11,629 nt of DNA from JBJHBP01 sp050485645 (lineage in GTDB: Bacteria > Pseudomonadota > Gammaproteobacteria > Steroidobacterales > Rariloculaceae): NCBI GenBank assembly GCA_050485645.1, contig JBJHBT010000056.1:1-11629 (forward strand), in the 5' to 3' direction. The notes under the pieces are model-generated. The model searched no databases. It was given only the letters and a program-made list of their open reading frames with translations, and was not told the origin of the DNA. The translations under genes were made by a program, and so were the position numbers. Shown one piece after another: positions 1 through 6,678 of this stretch. How positions within the stretch are numbered: position 1 is the stretch's first letter; every line of letters starts with the position of its first letter.

Positions 1-52
1 GAAACTCCCGGCAGGCTGCCGAACCGGCCATCTGCAGTTCAAATCGTTAACA
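1..52 (-). other. Partial attC-like recombination site (cut by window edge)
   Basis: This sequence lies just past the stop of the HEAT-repeat gene, read on the minus strand. It has the order of a cassette attC site. An R''-like box TGTTAAC (52-46) is followed by a 5-base spacer and then an L''-like arm GAACT (40-36). That arm can pair with AGTTTC at 6-1, leaving one extra unpaired base. GCAG (35-32) can also pair with CTGC (14-11), which extends the fold-back, and the GC-rich loop holds further short repeats. The R' box (GTTRRRY) would lie left of base 1 and cannot be seen. TGTTAAC keeps the AAC end but otherwise departs from RYYYAAC, so the site is inferred from position and fold rather than from consensus. 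Confidence 0.4.
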
Positions 53-89
53 CCTTGACAAGCCATGAAAGTCGCGCCAAATCTAGCCT

Positions 90-635
90 TCAGCCAAATG
101 ACCTCGAAATCTGTCGGACACCAGTGAAGCCCTTTAGTAGCTTAATGCCACGGCTCTTCATTGCCGCGGTACCTTCTGATGTCGCCTCCTCTAGAAGCGG
201 AATGATCTCCTTACGGAGATGTTGGTCATCATCCGCGACCTCCACCAACGCCTGCATTGCGCTGGTCTTCACGATACTACTGCTGTCCGTTAAATGCCTC
301 TTGAGCGTTAGAAGGAGACTTCTCCGCTCCCCCTTCGTCAGCAGTAGTCTCGGTGCCATCTGTATCAAATGCCACCGGACTGCTGGAGGCTCTGGCGCCG
401 CAAGTTGCCGCAAAATGCTTGCCTTATATGGTGCCAGCCAACCGGGGCGCCGAGCCGTGACCTTCTCCAAGGCGTCGGCCGCTCTCATTCGGATCAACTC
501 ATCGTCGTGGTGCAAGCCACTGAATAGCTCGTCAAACAACACCGGAGCATTCAGAACCTCTCGGGCTACCTCGTCGGCTCGCCCGATGGAGCGCGCGTCT
601 CCACCGGTTAGCTTGCGGAGTAGCTTACTGGTCAC
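90..635 (-). CDS. HEAT-repeat protein, probable first integron cassette gene
   Basis: The product is a 181-residue, almost wholly helical protein with no signal peptide or membrane segment. It is probably a cytoplasmic protein-binding scaffold. About four HEAT-like helix pairs can be traced (roughly residues 20-62, 69-99, 103-135 and 138-169). Their second helices share a pattern visible in IRMRAADALEKV, AVRWHLIQMAPRL and IVKTSAMQALVEV. No catalytic motif is visible, so the partner and role are unknown. The start is GTG at 635: an in-frame TGA lies two codons upstream, so no earlier start is possible, and the Shine-Dalgarno match is weak. The gene points away from intI, begins 24 bases after an attI-type core site, and is followed by an attC-like fold. 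This is the layout of a cassette whose transcription depends on an upstream integron promoter. Its codon use (CTA, TTA and AGT are frequent) looks less GC-biased than the genes beyond intI, which fits acquired DNA. Confidence 0.68.
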   Translation of the reverse strand: MTSKLLRKLTGGDARSIGRADEVAREVLNAPVLFDELFSGLHHDDELIRMRAADALEKVTARRPGWLAPYKASILRQLAAPEPPAVRWHLIQMAPRLLLTKGERRSLLLTLKRHLTDSSSIVKTSAMQALVEVADDDQHLRKEIIPLLEEATSEGTAAMKSRGIKLLKGFTGVRQISRSFG

Positions 636-658
636 TGCTCAGTCGCGAGGATTGGCGC

Positions 659-804
659 ACCCAACAGTTGATTAGACAGAATCCGAAATTCATACGATAG
701 GCAGATTGTAAAACTCACCTTTTCGGGTAGATTCTGCCCAATCCAATAAAACCGAACAACTGTAGTGTTGCCCGAACCTGTGCCTGCTCCCCGGGACCAC
801 TACT
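659..804 (-). promoter_or_regulatory. Putative attI region with cassette insertion core site
   Basis: This is the AT-rich gap between the divergent intI and HEAT-repeat genes. On the minus strand, bases 665-659 read GTTGGGT, an exact match to the GTTRRRY core where IntI cuts between G and TT. It is preceded by CAACT, so CAAC and GTTG face each other, like the paired inverted boxes of an attI simple site. The cassette gene starts 24 bases downstream. The region should also hold the intI promoter (reading right) and the cassette promoter Pc (reading left). Only weak matches were found, for example TTGTAA and TAGATT (706-711 and 728-733) for intI, so neither promoter is assigned. The left boundary is the core site; how far attI extends to the right is not known. 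Confidence 0.5.
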
Positions 805-2196
805 ATGGACTCCTATCCCAGCAAAAGCGCTTCACCGGACAGCCGCTGGACCCGATTCCTCCAGGCCCTGGAGGCGCGGGGCATATTCCAACCGTATGCC
901 CGCTGGTACGTCATACGCGCCGAGCACTTTCTGCACACGCTGTCCAAAGACACCGATTCCCGCTACACCGCCGACAACGTTTCCGCATATCTTCGTCGCG
1001 TTGGTCGTGATGGCAACCTGCGTGACTGGCAGTATCGCCAGCTGGTCGAAGCGCTTGAAGTCCTTTCTGGCAGTGTGCTCGAACTTCCGTGGTCGCGCGA
1101 CTTCGACTGGGGTCACTGGCGTGACTCTGCCCGACAGCTGGAGACCCGCCATCCCACGATTGCCCGCCAGGCACCGAGCGCTCCGGCTCAGAACGATGTG
1201 GCGTCCGGCACCGCCCGTAAGCCGGTACGAGAGGATGATCACGAACCGGTGTTTACCGCTCTGATCGCGGCAATCCGTCGTCGAGCCTACTCGATTCGGA
1301 CGGAACAGACCTACGAACAGTGGGTGCGGCGTTTCATCCAATACTGCGGCGGGCGGAGCGTGAAGCAGCTTGGGTCGGTGGACGTACAGTCGTTTCTTGA
1401 GCACTTGGCCGTCCACGGCAATGTCACGGCGGGCACACAGAATCAGGCGCTCAGTGCGCTGGTGTTTCTGTTCAGGGAAGTGTTGAACCGACCACTCGAG
1501 CTCGGCACATTCGTGCGCGCGAGGCGCCCGCGCACACTGCCGGTGGTGCTCACGCGTGATGAGGTCAGTGCGCTGCTGACGGAGCTGTCCGGATCCCGGC
1601 GATTGATGGCCAGTCTGCTGTACGGAACGGGGATGCGGCTGATGGAGGTGGTTCGCCTGCGCGTCAAGGACGTGGACTTCGGCTATCGGCAGATTGTGGT
1701 GCGCAACGCTAAAGGCGCGAAGGATCGTGTCGTGCCTCTACCGGAGGCTTCGATGCTGCCGTTGCGTGACCACCTGGCTGATGTGCGCAAGCTGTTCGAG
1801 GAAGATCTGAGCAGCGGCCTGGCCAATGTCTACCTTCCGGACGCTCTGTGCAGGAAGTACCCGAACGCGCCCAGGGAGTGGATCTGGCAGTACGTGTTTC
1901 CCAGCGGTCGCGTTTCGGTTGATCCGCGCAGCAGCGCCGTGCGCCGGCACCACATTCATGAGAACGGCCTGCAAAAGGCCGTGAAGAAAGCTGCCTCCGC
2001 TGCCGGCATCAGGAAGAAGGTCAGCTGCCATGCACTGCGGCATTCCTTCGCCACTCATCTGCTCGAGGCCGGCTACGACATACGTACCGTGCAGGAGCTG
2101 CTCGGCCATGCGGATGTTTCCACCACGATGATCTATACCCACGTTCTGAACCGTGGTGGTCGCGGCGTACGCAGCCCGCTCGATTTCGCGCAGTGA
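805..2196 (+). CDS. intI: Integron integrase (tyrosine recombinase) with N-terminal extension
   Basis: This tyrosine recombinase inserts and excises gene cassettes at attI and attC sites. The tyrosine-recombinase catalytic residues are all visible: R278 in GTGMRLMEV, H409 and R412 in CHALRHSFATHLL, H435 in LLGHADV, and the nucleophile Y444 in TMIYTHV, with a lysine near 303-306. The IntI-specific insert between catalytic boxes is present at about 341-366 (YLPDALCRKYPNAPREW followed by WQYVFPS) and separates it from XerC/XerD. A SAM-like core-binding domain covers about 145-240. The protein has 463 residues, whereas IntI1 has 337. The excess is an N-terminal helical region (about 12-120) that looks like a second, divergent core-binding domain. 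The ATG at 805 has little Shine-Dalgarno signal. An in-frame TAG at 763 with no ATG, GTG or TTG between rules out longer forms. The gene diverges from the cassette side, as in known integrons. It appears intact and potentially active. Confidence 0.97.
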   Translation: MDSYPSKSASPDSRWTRFLQALEARGIFQPYARWYVIRAEHFLHTLSKDTDSRYTADNVSAYLRRVGRDGNLRDWQYRQLVEALEVLSGSVLELPWSRDFDWGHWRDSARQLETRHPTIARQAPSAPAQNDVASGTARKPVREDDHEPVFTALIAAIRRRAYSIRTEQTYEQWVRRFIQYCGGRSVKQLGSVDVQSFLEHLAVHGNVTAGTQNQALSALVFLFREVLNRPLELGTFVRARRPRTLPVVLTRDEVSALLTELSGSRRLMASLLYGTGMRLMEVVRLRVKDVDFGYRQIVVRNAKGAKDRVVPLPEASMLPLRDHLADVRKLFEEDLSSGLANVYLPDALCRKYPNAPREWIWQYVFPSGRVSVDPRSSAVRRHHIHENGLQKAVKKAASAAGIRKKVSCHALRHSFATHLLEAGYDIRTVQELLGHADVSTTMIYTHVLNRGGRGVRSPLDFAQ

Positions 2197-2260
2197 TGCC
2201 CGCACGTCGAGGTGCCGGAGCGGTCATCTACACAGGGAGCACCATAAGGGCGCAACAAAA

Positions 2261-2304
2261 AGGCCCCAAGAGACGGAACACACGGGTTCCGTTCCTCGGG
2301 GCCT
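2261..2304. terminator. Bidirectional rho-independent terminator
   Basis: The arms AGGCCCCAAGAGACGGAAC (2261-2279) and GTTCCGTTCCTCGGGGCCT (2286-2304) are complementary at 16 of 19 positions around a 6-base loop. Read on the minus strand the hairpin is followed by TTTTGTT, a good terminator tail for the metallophosphoesterase gene whose stop is at 2353. Read on the plus strand it is followed by CTCTTTAC, a weaker tail that could still end intI transcription. It separates the integron from the genes to its right. Confidence 0.85.
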
Positions 2305-2352
2305 CTTTACCGGATCCGGGTGGCGCACGGCCACCCGGGTGCCCGGGTCCAG

Positions 2353-4548
2353 CTAGCCGAACAGCCTGATCCTGATGGCCCGAAACAGGGACGCGACCCT
2401 CGCATGGATCCTGGCGATCGCCTCAGTCACGCTCGAAGGCGGCTTCGGCTTGTCCACCGGGGGCTTGTCTGCGCCGGGAACCTTCTCGATGGCATTCGCC
2501 ACCGCGAAGTCGGCGTTGTAGTTCAACACGGCCCATGCGGTCTTGGTGCTGGGGTCCACGCCATACGTTCCCAGTTCGTGAACGCCGTCGACGTAGGGTC
2601 CAACGACAAAGTTTTTGTGGCCGCCGAAGTTCTGATCCACCGCGTTCACCCACTCGTCATTGACGTAGGTGGCGATACCGATGGCGCCGGTGCCCAGCTG
2701 ATTCATGTTCTTGAAATCGAACGACATGGACAGCACGAAGACGTCGGTTTCTTCAACATTGAGCTCACCCATGCCCCACAGCGAGAGAATGTCGCTCTTC
2801 AGCTTGCCGGTGTCCGGATTGGCCGTCCAGCCGGTGGTGACGGTCTTGGACAGCGCACGCGGAGCGTCGGGGACGTTGTCGGTGGCGTCGCTGCCGTTGT
2901 AGCCCGCGAGTATCTGCGCGTGTGTGCCTTTGAAGGAATCCTGCACACGGGGGTACTCGGTGACTTCATCGTCTTCGCCGACCACGGTGTCGCCGGCGTA
3001 GGACACGCCCTGCGGAACGATGAAGCGCTGACCATTCAGGCCGTAACCCCAGGTGTCCTTGTGCTCGAAGAAGAAGTTCGGCAGAGAGAGCGAACCCATG
3101 CGCTCAGGCTGATCGCCGAAGCGCGGGTCGCTGCACGCTCCGTCCGGACCGGGATAGCCGTCGGGCCAGCAGTAGTCGGTTCCGAAGTTGCCGTAGCGGT
3201 CGGAGAAGTAGTCCACTGTCATGCGGGCGCCATCCACAGTGAAGATGTAGAAGCCGATGTTCGCCAGTTCCTGGGATATCGGCGTTTCACGCCATCGCTG
3301 CCCCCCCTGGGTGCCGCTTGCAGGTGTGTAGAACTTCGGGTCGGATGACGACGCGATCAGCTGCTCGATGGCCCATTCACCATCCGGGCTTCTGACAATC
3401 GAGCGATTGTGCATGTGATCGTGCGCCGACAGCATGTACCCGACGTTGTTCTCCTGCAGGCTCCTGAAGAAGGTGTTCTGGGCATCCGGCGTTACACCGG
3501 GATTGCTGCCCCACACGGTATTGATGTGGTTCTGGCCCATCAGGTTTCTGTGTGAGAGAACGAAGGCGTGCGCGGGCCGCTTGTGATCCTCCAGCCGGTT
3601 GTTGATCCACTCCTGCTGGTCACCGGGACGGAACTGCGTGCCATCGTAGGTGAAATCACCTTCGTCCAGTACCACCGTTTCGTCGGTGGCCTCTTCCACC
3701 CAGCTGATGGCTGGGGTTCCGTTGGACGCCACGCGAAACCACGTGCCGGCCGGGATCACGTCTCCGTTTCCGGCGATCACGTCTTCGTCGTGTTTGTAGA
3801 CGGTCCAGTCGAAAATATTGTTGAAGATGTATGGCGCCCCGTACACCGGATGCAGTTCCGGTTCTTCCAGCCAATAGGAAGTGGGCTCGATATCCATGAA
3901 CACGAATCGGGCGTCGCTGCCCGCAGGTCCGAAGTCGAAGGAATAGCTCAGCCCTTCCAGGGCCGGGATGTCCGGGCCATGAAAGTTATACGCGCCAACG
4001 AGATTGGGCCCCAGGCCGCGCGTCTGGGGAAACGCTTCGTGCCAGGCCGGGATGTTCATGTCGGGCCATACCTGGTCGGGGTCTGCCGGATCAGGGTCAA
4101 GACCATACAGAAATCCGTAAGTCTCATGGTTGCCACGCACCGGAAAGAACCCGATGCCGGCGTCGTACAGAGGCTGGCGGGCTGCGGCGTGCGTATACAT
4201 GGCCGCGTTGCCGGCCCTGTCGGTCAGATCGCCCAGCTGCACGACGAAGCGCACACCGTGGTTGATGAACTCCTCGTTCAGGCGCAGCAGTGTCGCGACG
4301 CTGACGTAGTCGGGGTTTTCCTCGCGGTAGTTCGGGTTGACATGCGCGTAGTAGGGATCGTCGTCATCCCAGGACAGACTGTGCGTGATGGTCCACTGGG
4401 TATCGGCGGTGACGGCGAATGTCCAGGCGTCCTTGGTCTGGTAGCGCCCTCCCTGGGCCATTGCCACCGACGTGAGTGCAAGCGTCGGAATCACGACGGC
4501 CGCCATCAGACGGACTACCGGTTTCAGTGCGAGACGTTTCGTTTTCAA
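2353..4548 (-). CDS. Secreted calcineurin-like metallophosphoesterase
   Basis: This is a 731-residue exported phosphoesterase of the two-metal calcineurin superfamily; its substrate is unknown. A Sec signal peptide (basic start, hydrophobic 14-27) ends in AMA before Q32. The metal-site motifs appear in order: D49 in TADTQ, D107 in GDLTD, N140 and H141 in GNHE, H333 in LSHRN, and H376 and H378 in SAHDH. The usual DxH of the first motif is DxQ here (Q51). Residues from about 410 to 690 form a poorly recognised, probably beta-rich region. The end is a proline-rich linker (695-704, KPPVDKPKPP) followed by a 27-residue basic amphipathic tail. The start is TTG at 4548 behind a GGGGGA ribosome-binding site; an in-frame upstream stop excludes longer forms. 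Residue M15 is a possible alternative start but would lose the basic n-region. The gene is monocistronic and ends at the strong terminator beside intI. It could act on nucleotides, phosphodiesters or phosphoproteins in the periplasm or outside the cell. Confidence 0.87.
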   Translation of the reverse strand: MKTKRLALKPVVRLMAAVVIPTLALTSVAMAQGGRYQTKDAWTFAVTADTQWTITHSLSWDDDDPYYAHVNPNYREENPDYVSVATLLRLNEEFINHGVRFVVQLGDLTDRAGNAAMYTHAAARQPLYDAGIGFFPVRGNHETYGFLYGLDPDPADPDQVWPDMNIPAWHEAFPQTRGLGPNLVGAYNFHGPDIPALEGLSYSFDFGPAGSDARFVFMDIEPTSYWLEEPELHPVYGAPYIFNNIFDWTVYKHDEDVIAGNGDVIPAGTWFRVASNGTPAISWVEEATDETVVLDEGDFTYDGTQFRPGDQQEWINNRLEDHKRPAHAFVLSHRNLMGQNHINTVWGSNPGVTPDAQNTFFRSLQENNVGYMLSAHDHMHNRSIVRSPDGEWAIEQLIASSSDPKFYTPASGTQGGQRWRETPISQELANIGFYIFTVDGARMTVDYFSDRYGNFGTDYCWPDGYPGPDGACSDPRFGDQPERMGSLSLPNFFFEHKDTWGYGLNGQRFIVPQGVSYAGDTVVGEDDEVTEYPRVQDSFKGTHAQILAGYNGSDATDNVPDAPRALSKTVTTGWTANPDTGKLKSDILSLWGMGELNVEETDVFVLSMSFDFKNMNQLGTGAIGIATYVNDEWVNAVDQNFGGHKNFVVGPYVDGVHELGTYGVDPSTKTAWAVLNYNADFAVANAIEKVPGADKPPVDKPKPPSSVTEAIARIHARVASLFRAIRIRLFG

Positions 4549-4560
4549 AGCATTATCCCC
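4546..4560 (-). promoter_or_regulatory. Ribosome-binding site with overlapping ATG mini-ORF and TTG start
   Basis: On the minus strand the sequence runs GGGGGATAATGCTTTGAAAA. The ATG at 4553-4551 is stopped after one further codon by TGA (4547-4545), which overlaps the TTG (4548-4546) that opens the metallophosphoesterase frame. The TTG gives a proper signal peptide. Either ribosomes start directly at TTG, or they end the two-codon ORF and restart at the overlapping TTG. Confidence 0.5.
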
Positions 4561-4758
4561 CGTACGAGCTGCTTTTTTGTCTGTTCAGAGTATTCGGGCG
4601 AGCGGATCCGTCGCTGGTCTTGTCGCTGGGCCGGGCGACGGGCGCGCCGATTCGTTCGCCAAGGTTATGGCGTCAGGCGTCGACGGGTTAGTACCAGACC
4701 GGACAACGGCATAAGTCCAGCGGGCTGAAAGGTGCCGGACTACTGGCGCGGCGTTGCG

Positions 4759-6591
4759 CTACTCCACGGTCACCGACTTGGCCAGATTGCGCGGCTGGTC
4801 CACATCGGTCCCTTTCAGCACGGCAACGTGATAGGCCAGCAGCTGCAATGGAATGGTGTAGACGATCGGCGCCTGCAATGCCGATACGCTCTCGGGCAGC
4901 CGGACGACGTGAACGTCGTTACCGGACCCGAAATCCGCCTCCGGATCGGCAAACACGAACAGCTGGCCGCCACGGGCGCGCACTTCCTGAAGGTTGCTCT
5001 TCAGTTTCTCCAGCAGATCGTTGTTGGGCGCAACGGTAATGACCGGCATGTCGTCGTCGACCAGCGCCAGCGGGCCATGCTTGAGTTCGCCCGCCGGGTA
5101 GGCCTCGGCGTGGATGTACGAGATTTCCTTGAGCTTCAGCGCGCCCTCCATCGCCACCGGATTCAGCGCGCCACGGCCGAGAAACAGCGCGTGACGCTTT
5201 TCGGCGAACGCCTCGGCGAGCCGGGCGATCTGTGCGTCCAGCGTGAGCGTCTTCTCGACGAGGCCGGGCAGCGTTTCCAGCTGGCGTACGAGATCGGCTT
5301 CAACGTCGGCCTTCATGCCGCGATGTCTGGCCAGCGTGATGGTGAGCAGTGCGAGCGCGGCCAGCTGGGTGGTAAAGGCCTTGGTCGATGCCACGCCGAT
5401 CTCGGGTCCGGCGCGGGTCATCAGCACCAGATCGGACGCGCGCACGATGGAGCTCTCGGGTACGTTGCAGATCGCCAGGGTCGCAAGGAAGCCCTGTTGC
5501 CGGGTGGACTGGAGAGCGGCCAGCGTGTCGGCGGTTTCGCCGGACTGGGAGATGGTCACGAACAGCGTGCCGTCGGATACCACCGGCCTGCGGTAGCGAT
5601 ACTCGCTGGCGATTTCCACGCTGCATGGAAGGCGCGCCAGCTCTTCGATCTGGTAACGCGCGATCAGGCCGGCATGATAGCTGGTACCGCAGGCGACGAT
5701 CTGCACGGCTTTGGTGTTGCGCAGCACATCGGCGGCGGCGTGGCCGAATATGCCTTCGAGAACGACACCACGCCCCAGCCGCTCCTCGAAGGTGCTGGCC
5801 AGCGCGGCGGGCTGTTCGTGGATTTCCTTGAGCATGAAATGGCGGTACGGGCCGCGGTCGGCGGAGTCCGCGGCCAGGTCGCTTTCGGTTGCCGGACGGG
5901 TCGCGGCGTTGCCGTCCACGTCGTAGACCTTGTAGTGATGGCGATCGACCACCCCCACGTCGCCTTCCGCCAGGTAGACGAACCGGCGTGTCACGGGTAC
6001 CAGTGCCAGCGCATCGGAGGCCACGAAGTTCTCGTCGATCCCCAGGCCGATAACCAGCGGGCAGCCGGAGCGTGCGACGATCAGGCGATCCGGCTCGAAC
6101 CGGCTCATCACCACCAGCGCATACGCGCCTTCCAGCTCCTTCACGGTGCGCTGCACGGCGGTGAGCAGATCGTCACTGCTGTTCATGTGAAAGCGAATAC
6201 GGTGCGCGACGACCTCCGTGTCGGTGTCCGACGTGAACCGAAAGCCTTCGGACTGGAGTTCGGTGCGCAGGCTGTCGTGGTTCTCAATAATGCCGTTGTG
6301 CACCACGGCCAGGTCGTCGCCGGAGATGTGCGGATGCGCGTTGGCTTCACTGGGCGCCCCATGCGTGGCCCAGCGGGTGTGTGCGATGCCCAGGCCGCCA
6401 CGCAACGGCTGCTGTTCCAGTGCGTCCTGCAACTGCTGCACCTTGCCCATGCGCCGCGCGCGGCGCAGCTGTCCGTCTTCGAGCACGGCGACGCCCGCCG
6501 AGTCGTAGCCACGGTATTCCAGGCGCTTCAGGCCTTCCACCAGGATTGGCGTGACATTGCGCTCGGCGATGGCGCCTACGATTCCACACAT
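4759..6591 (-). CDS. glmS: Glutamine--fructose-6-phosphate aminotransferase (isomerizing)
   Basis: GlmS makes glucosamine-6-phosphate from fructose-6-phosphate and glutamine, the first committed step to UDP-GlcNAc, in the cytoplasm. It has 610 residues, essentially the length of the E. coli enzyme (609). The N-terminal glutamine amidotransferase domain starts MCGIVGA, with C2 becoming the N-terminal nucleophile once Met is removed. HTRWATHG (71-78) and HNG (98-100) are also present. Two SIS sugar-isomerase domains follow, with CGTSYHAG (301-308), SQSGETADT (348-356), ASTKAFTTQ (401-409), and E489 and H505 in the EISYIHAEAYPAGELKHG region. The C-terminal tail DQPRNLAKSVTVE carries the conserved K605. 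The ATG at 6591 has an AGGGA box about 10 bases upstream. The stop of glmU is 87 bases upstream on the same strand, so the two are probably cotranscribed, as in E. coli. No riboswitch-like structure was recognised in the gap, and no clear terminator follows the gene. Confidence 0.98.
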   Translation of the reverse strand: MCGIVGAIAERNVTPILVEGLKRLEYRGYDSAGVAVLEDGQLRRARRMGKVQQLQDALEQQPLRGGLGIAHTRWATHGAPSEANAHPHISGDDLAVVHNGIIENHDSLRTELQSEGFRFTSDTDTEVVAHRIRFHMNSSDDLLTAVQRTVKELEGAYALVVMSRFEPDRLIVARSGCPLVIGLGIDENFVASDALALVPVTRRFVYLAEGDVGVVDRHHYKVYDVDGNAATRPATESDLAADSADRGPYRHFMLKEIHEQPAALASTFEERLGRGVVLEGIFGHAAADVLRNTKAVQIVACGTSYHAGLIARYQIEELARLPCSVEIASEYRYRRPVVSDGTLFVTISQSGETADTLAALQSTRQQGFLATLAICNVPESSIVRASDLVLMTRAGPEIGVASTKAFTTQLAALALLTITLARHRGMKADVEADLVRQLETLPGLVEKTLTLDAQIARLAEAFAEKRHALFLGRGALNPVAMEGALKLKEISYIHAEAYPAGELKHGPLALVDDDMPVITVAPNNDLLEKLKSNLQEVRARGGQLFVFADPEADFGSGNDVHVVRLPESVSALQAPIVYTIPLQLLAYHVAVLKGTDVDQPRNLAKSVTVE

Positions 6592-6678
6592 ACTGTTGTC
6601 ATCCCTGCACGTCGGTCTTGCCGACCGTATTGAAGAACCGCGAACACCGCCGCAACCATGCGCGGCCCGTACCCGGAC

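Noticed and set aside
55..675. Plus-strand ORF opposite the HEAT-repeat gene
   Set aside because: Its composition is low-complexity Ser/Arg-rich with no domain. The minus-strand frame shows regular HEAT helices and cassette layout.
662..680. LexA (SOS) box near the intI promoter
   Set aside because: On the minus strand CTGT occurs twice 8 bases apart, but as a direct repeat and not the inverted CTGT-N8-ACAG form.
2320..4728. Long plus-strand frames opposite the metallophosphoesterase
   Set aside because: They lack motifs and start signals, and mirror a gene with a complete set of metal-binding motifs.
4700..4760. Possible Tn7-type insertion site downstream of glmS
   Set aside because: The glmS end is conserved, as expected for an attTn7 target, but no tns genes, terminal repeats or target duplication were seen. 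The integron and phosphoesterase cannot be assigned to such an element.
4732..6633. Long open frame on the plus strand
   Set aside because: It lies opposite glmS, which has full catalytic motifs. The plus-strand product has no recognisable domain and is a GC-bias shadow.
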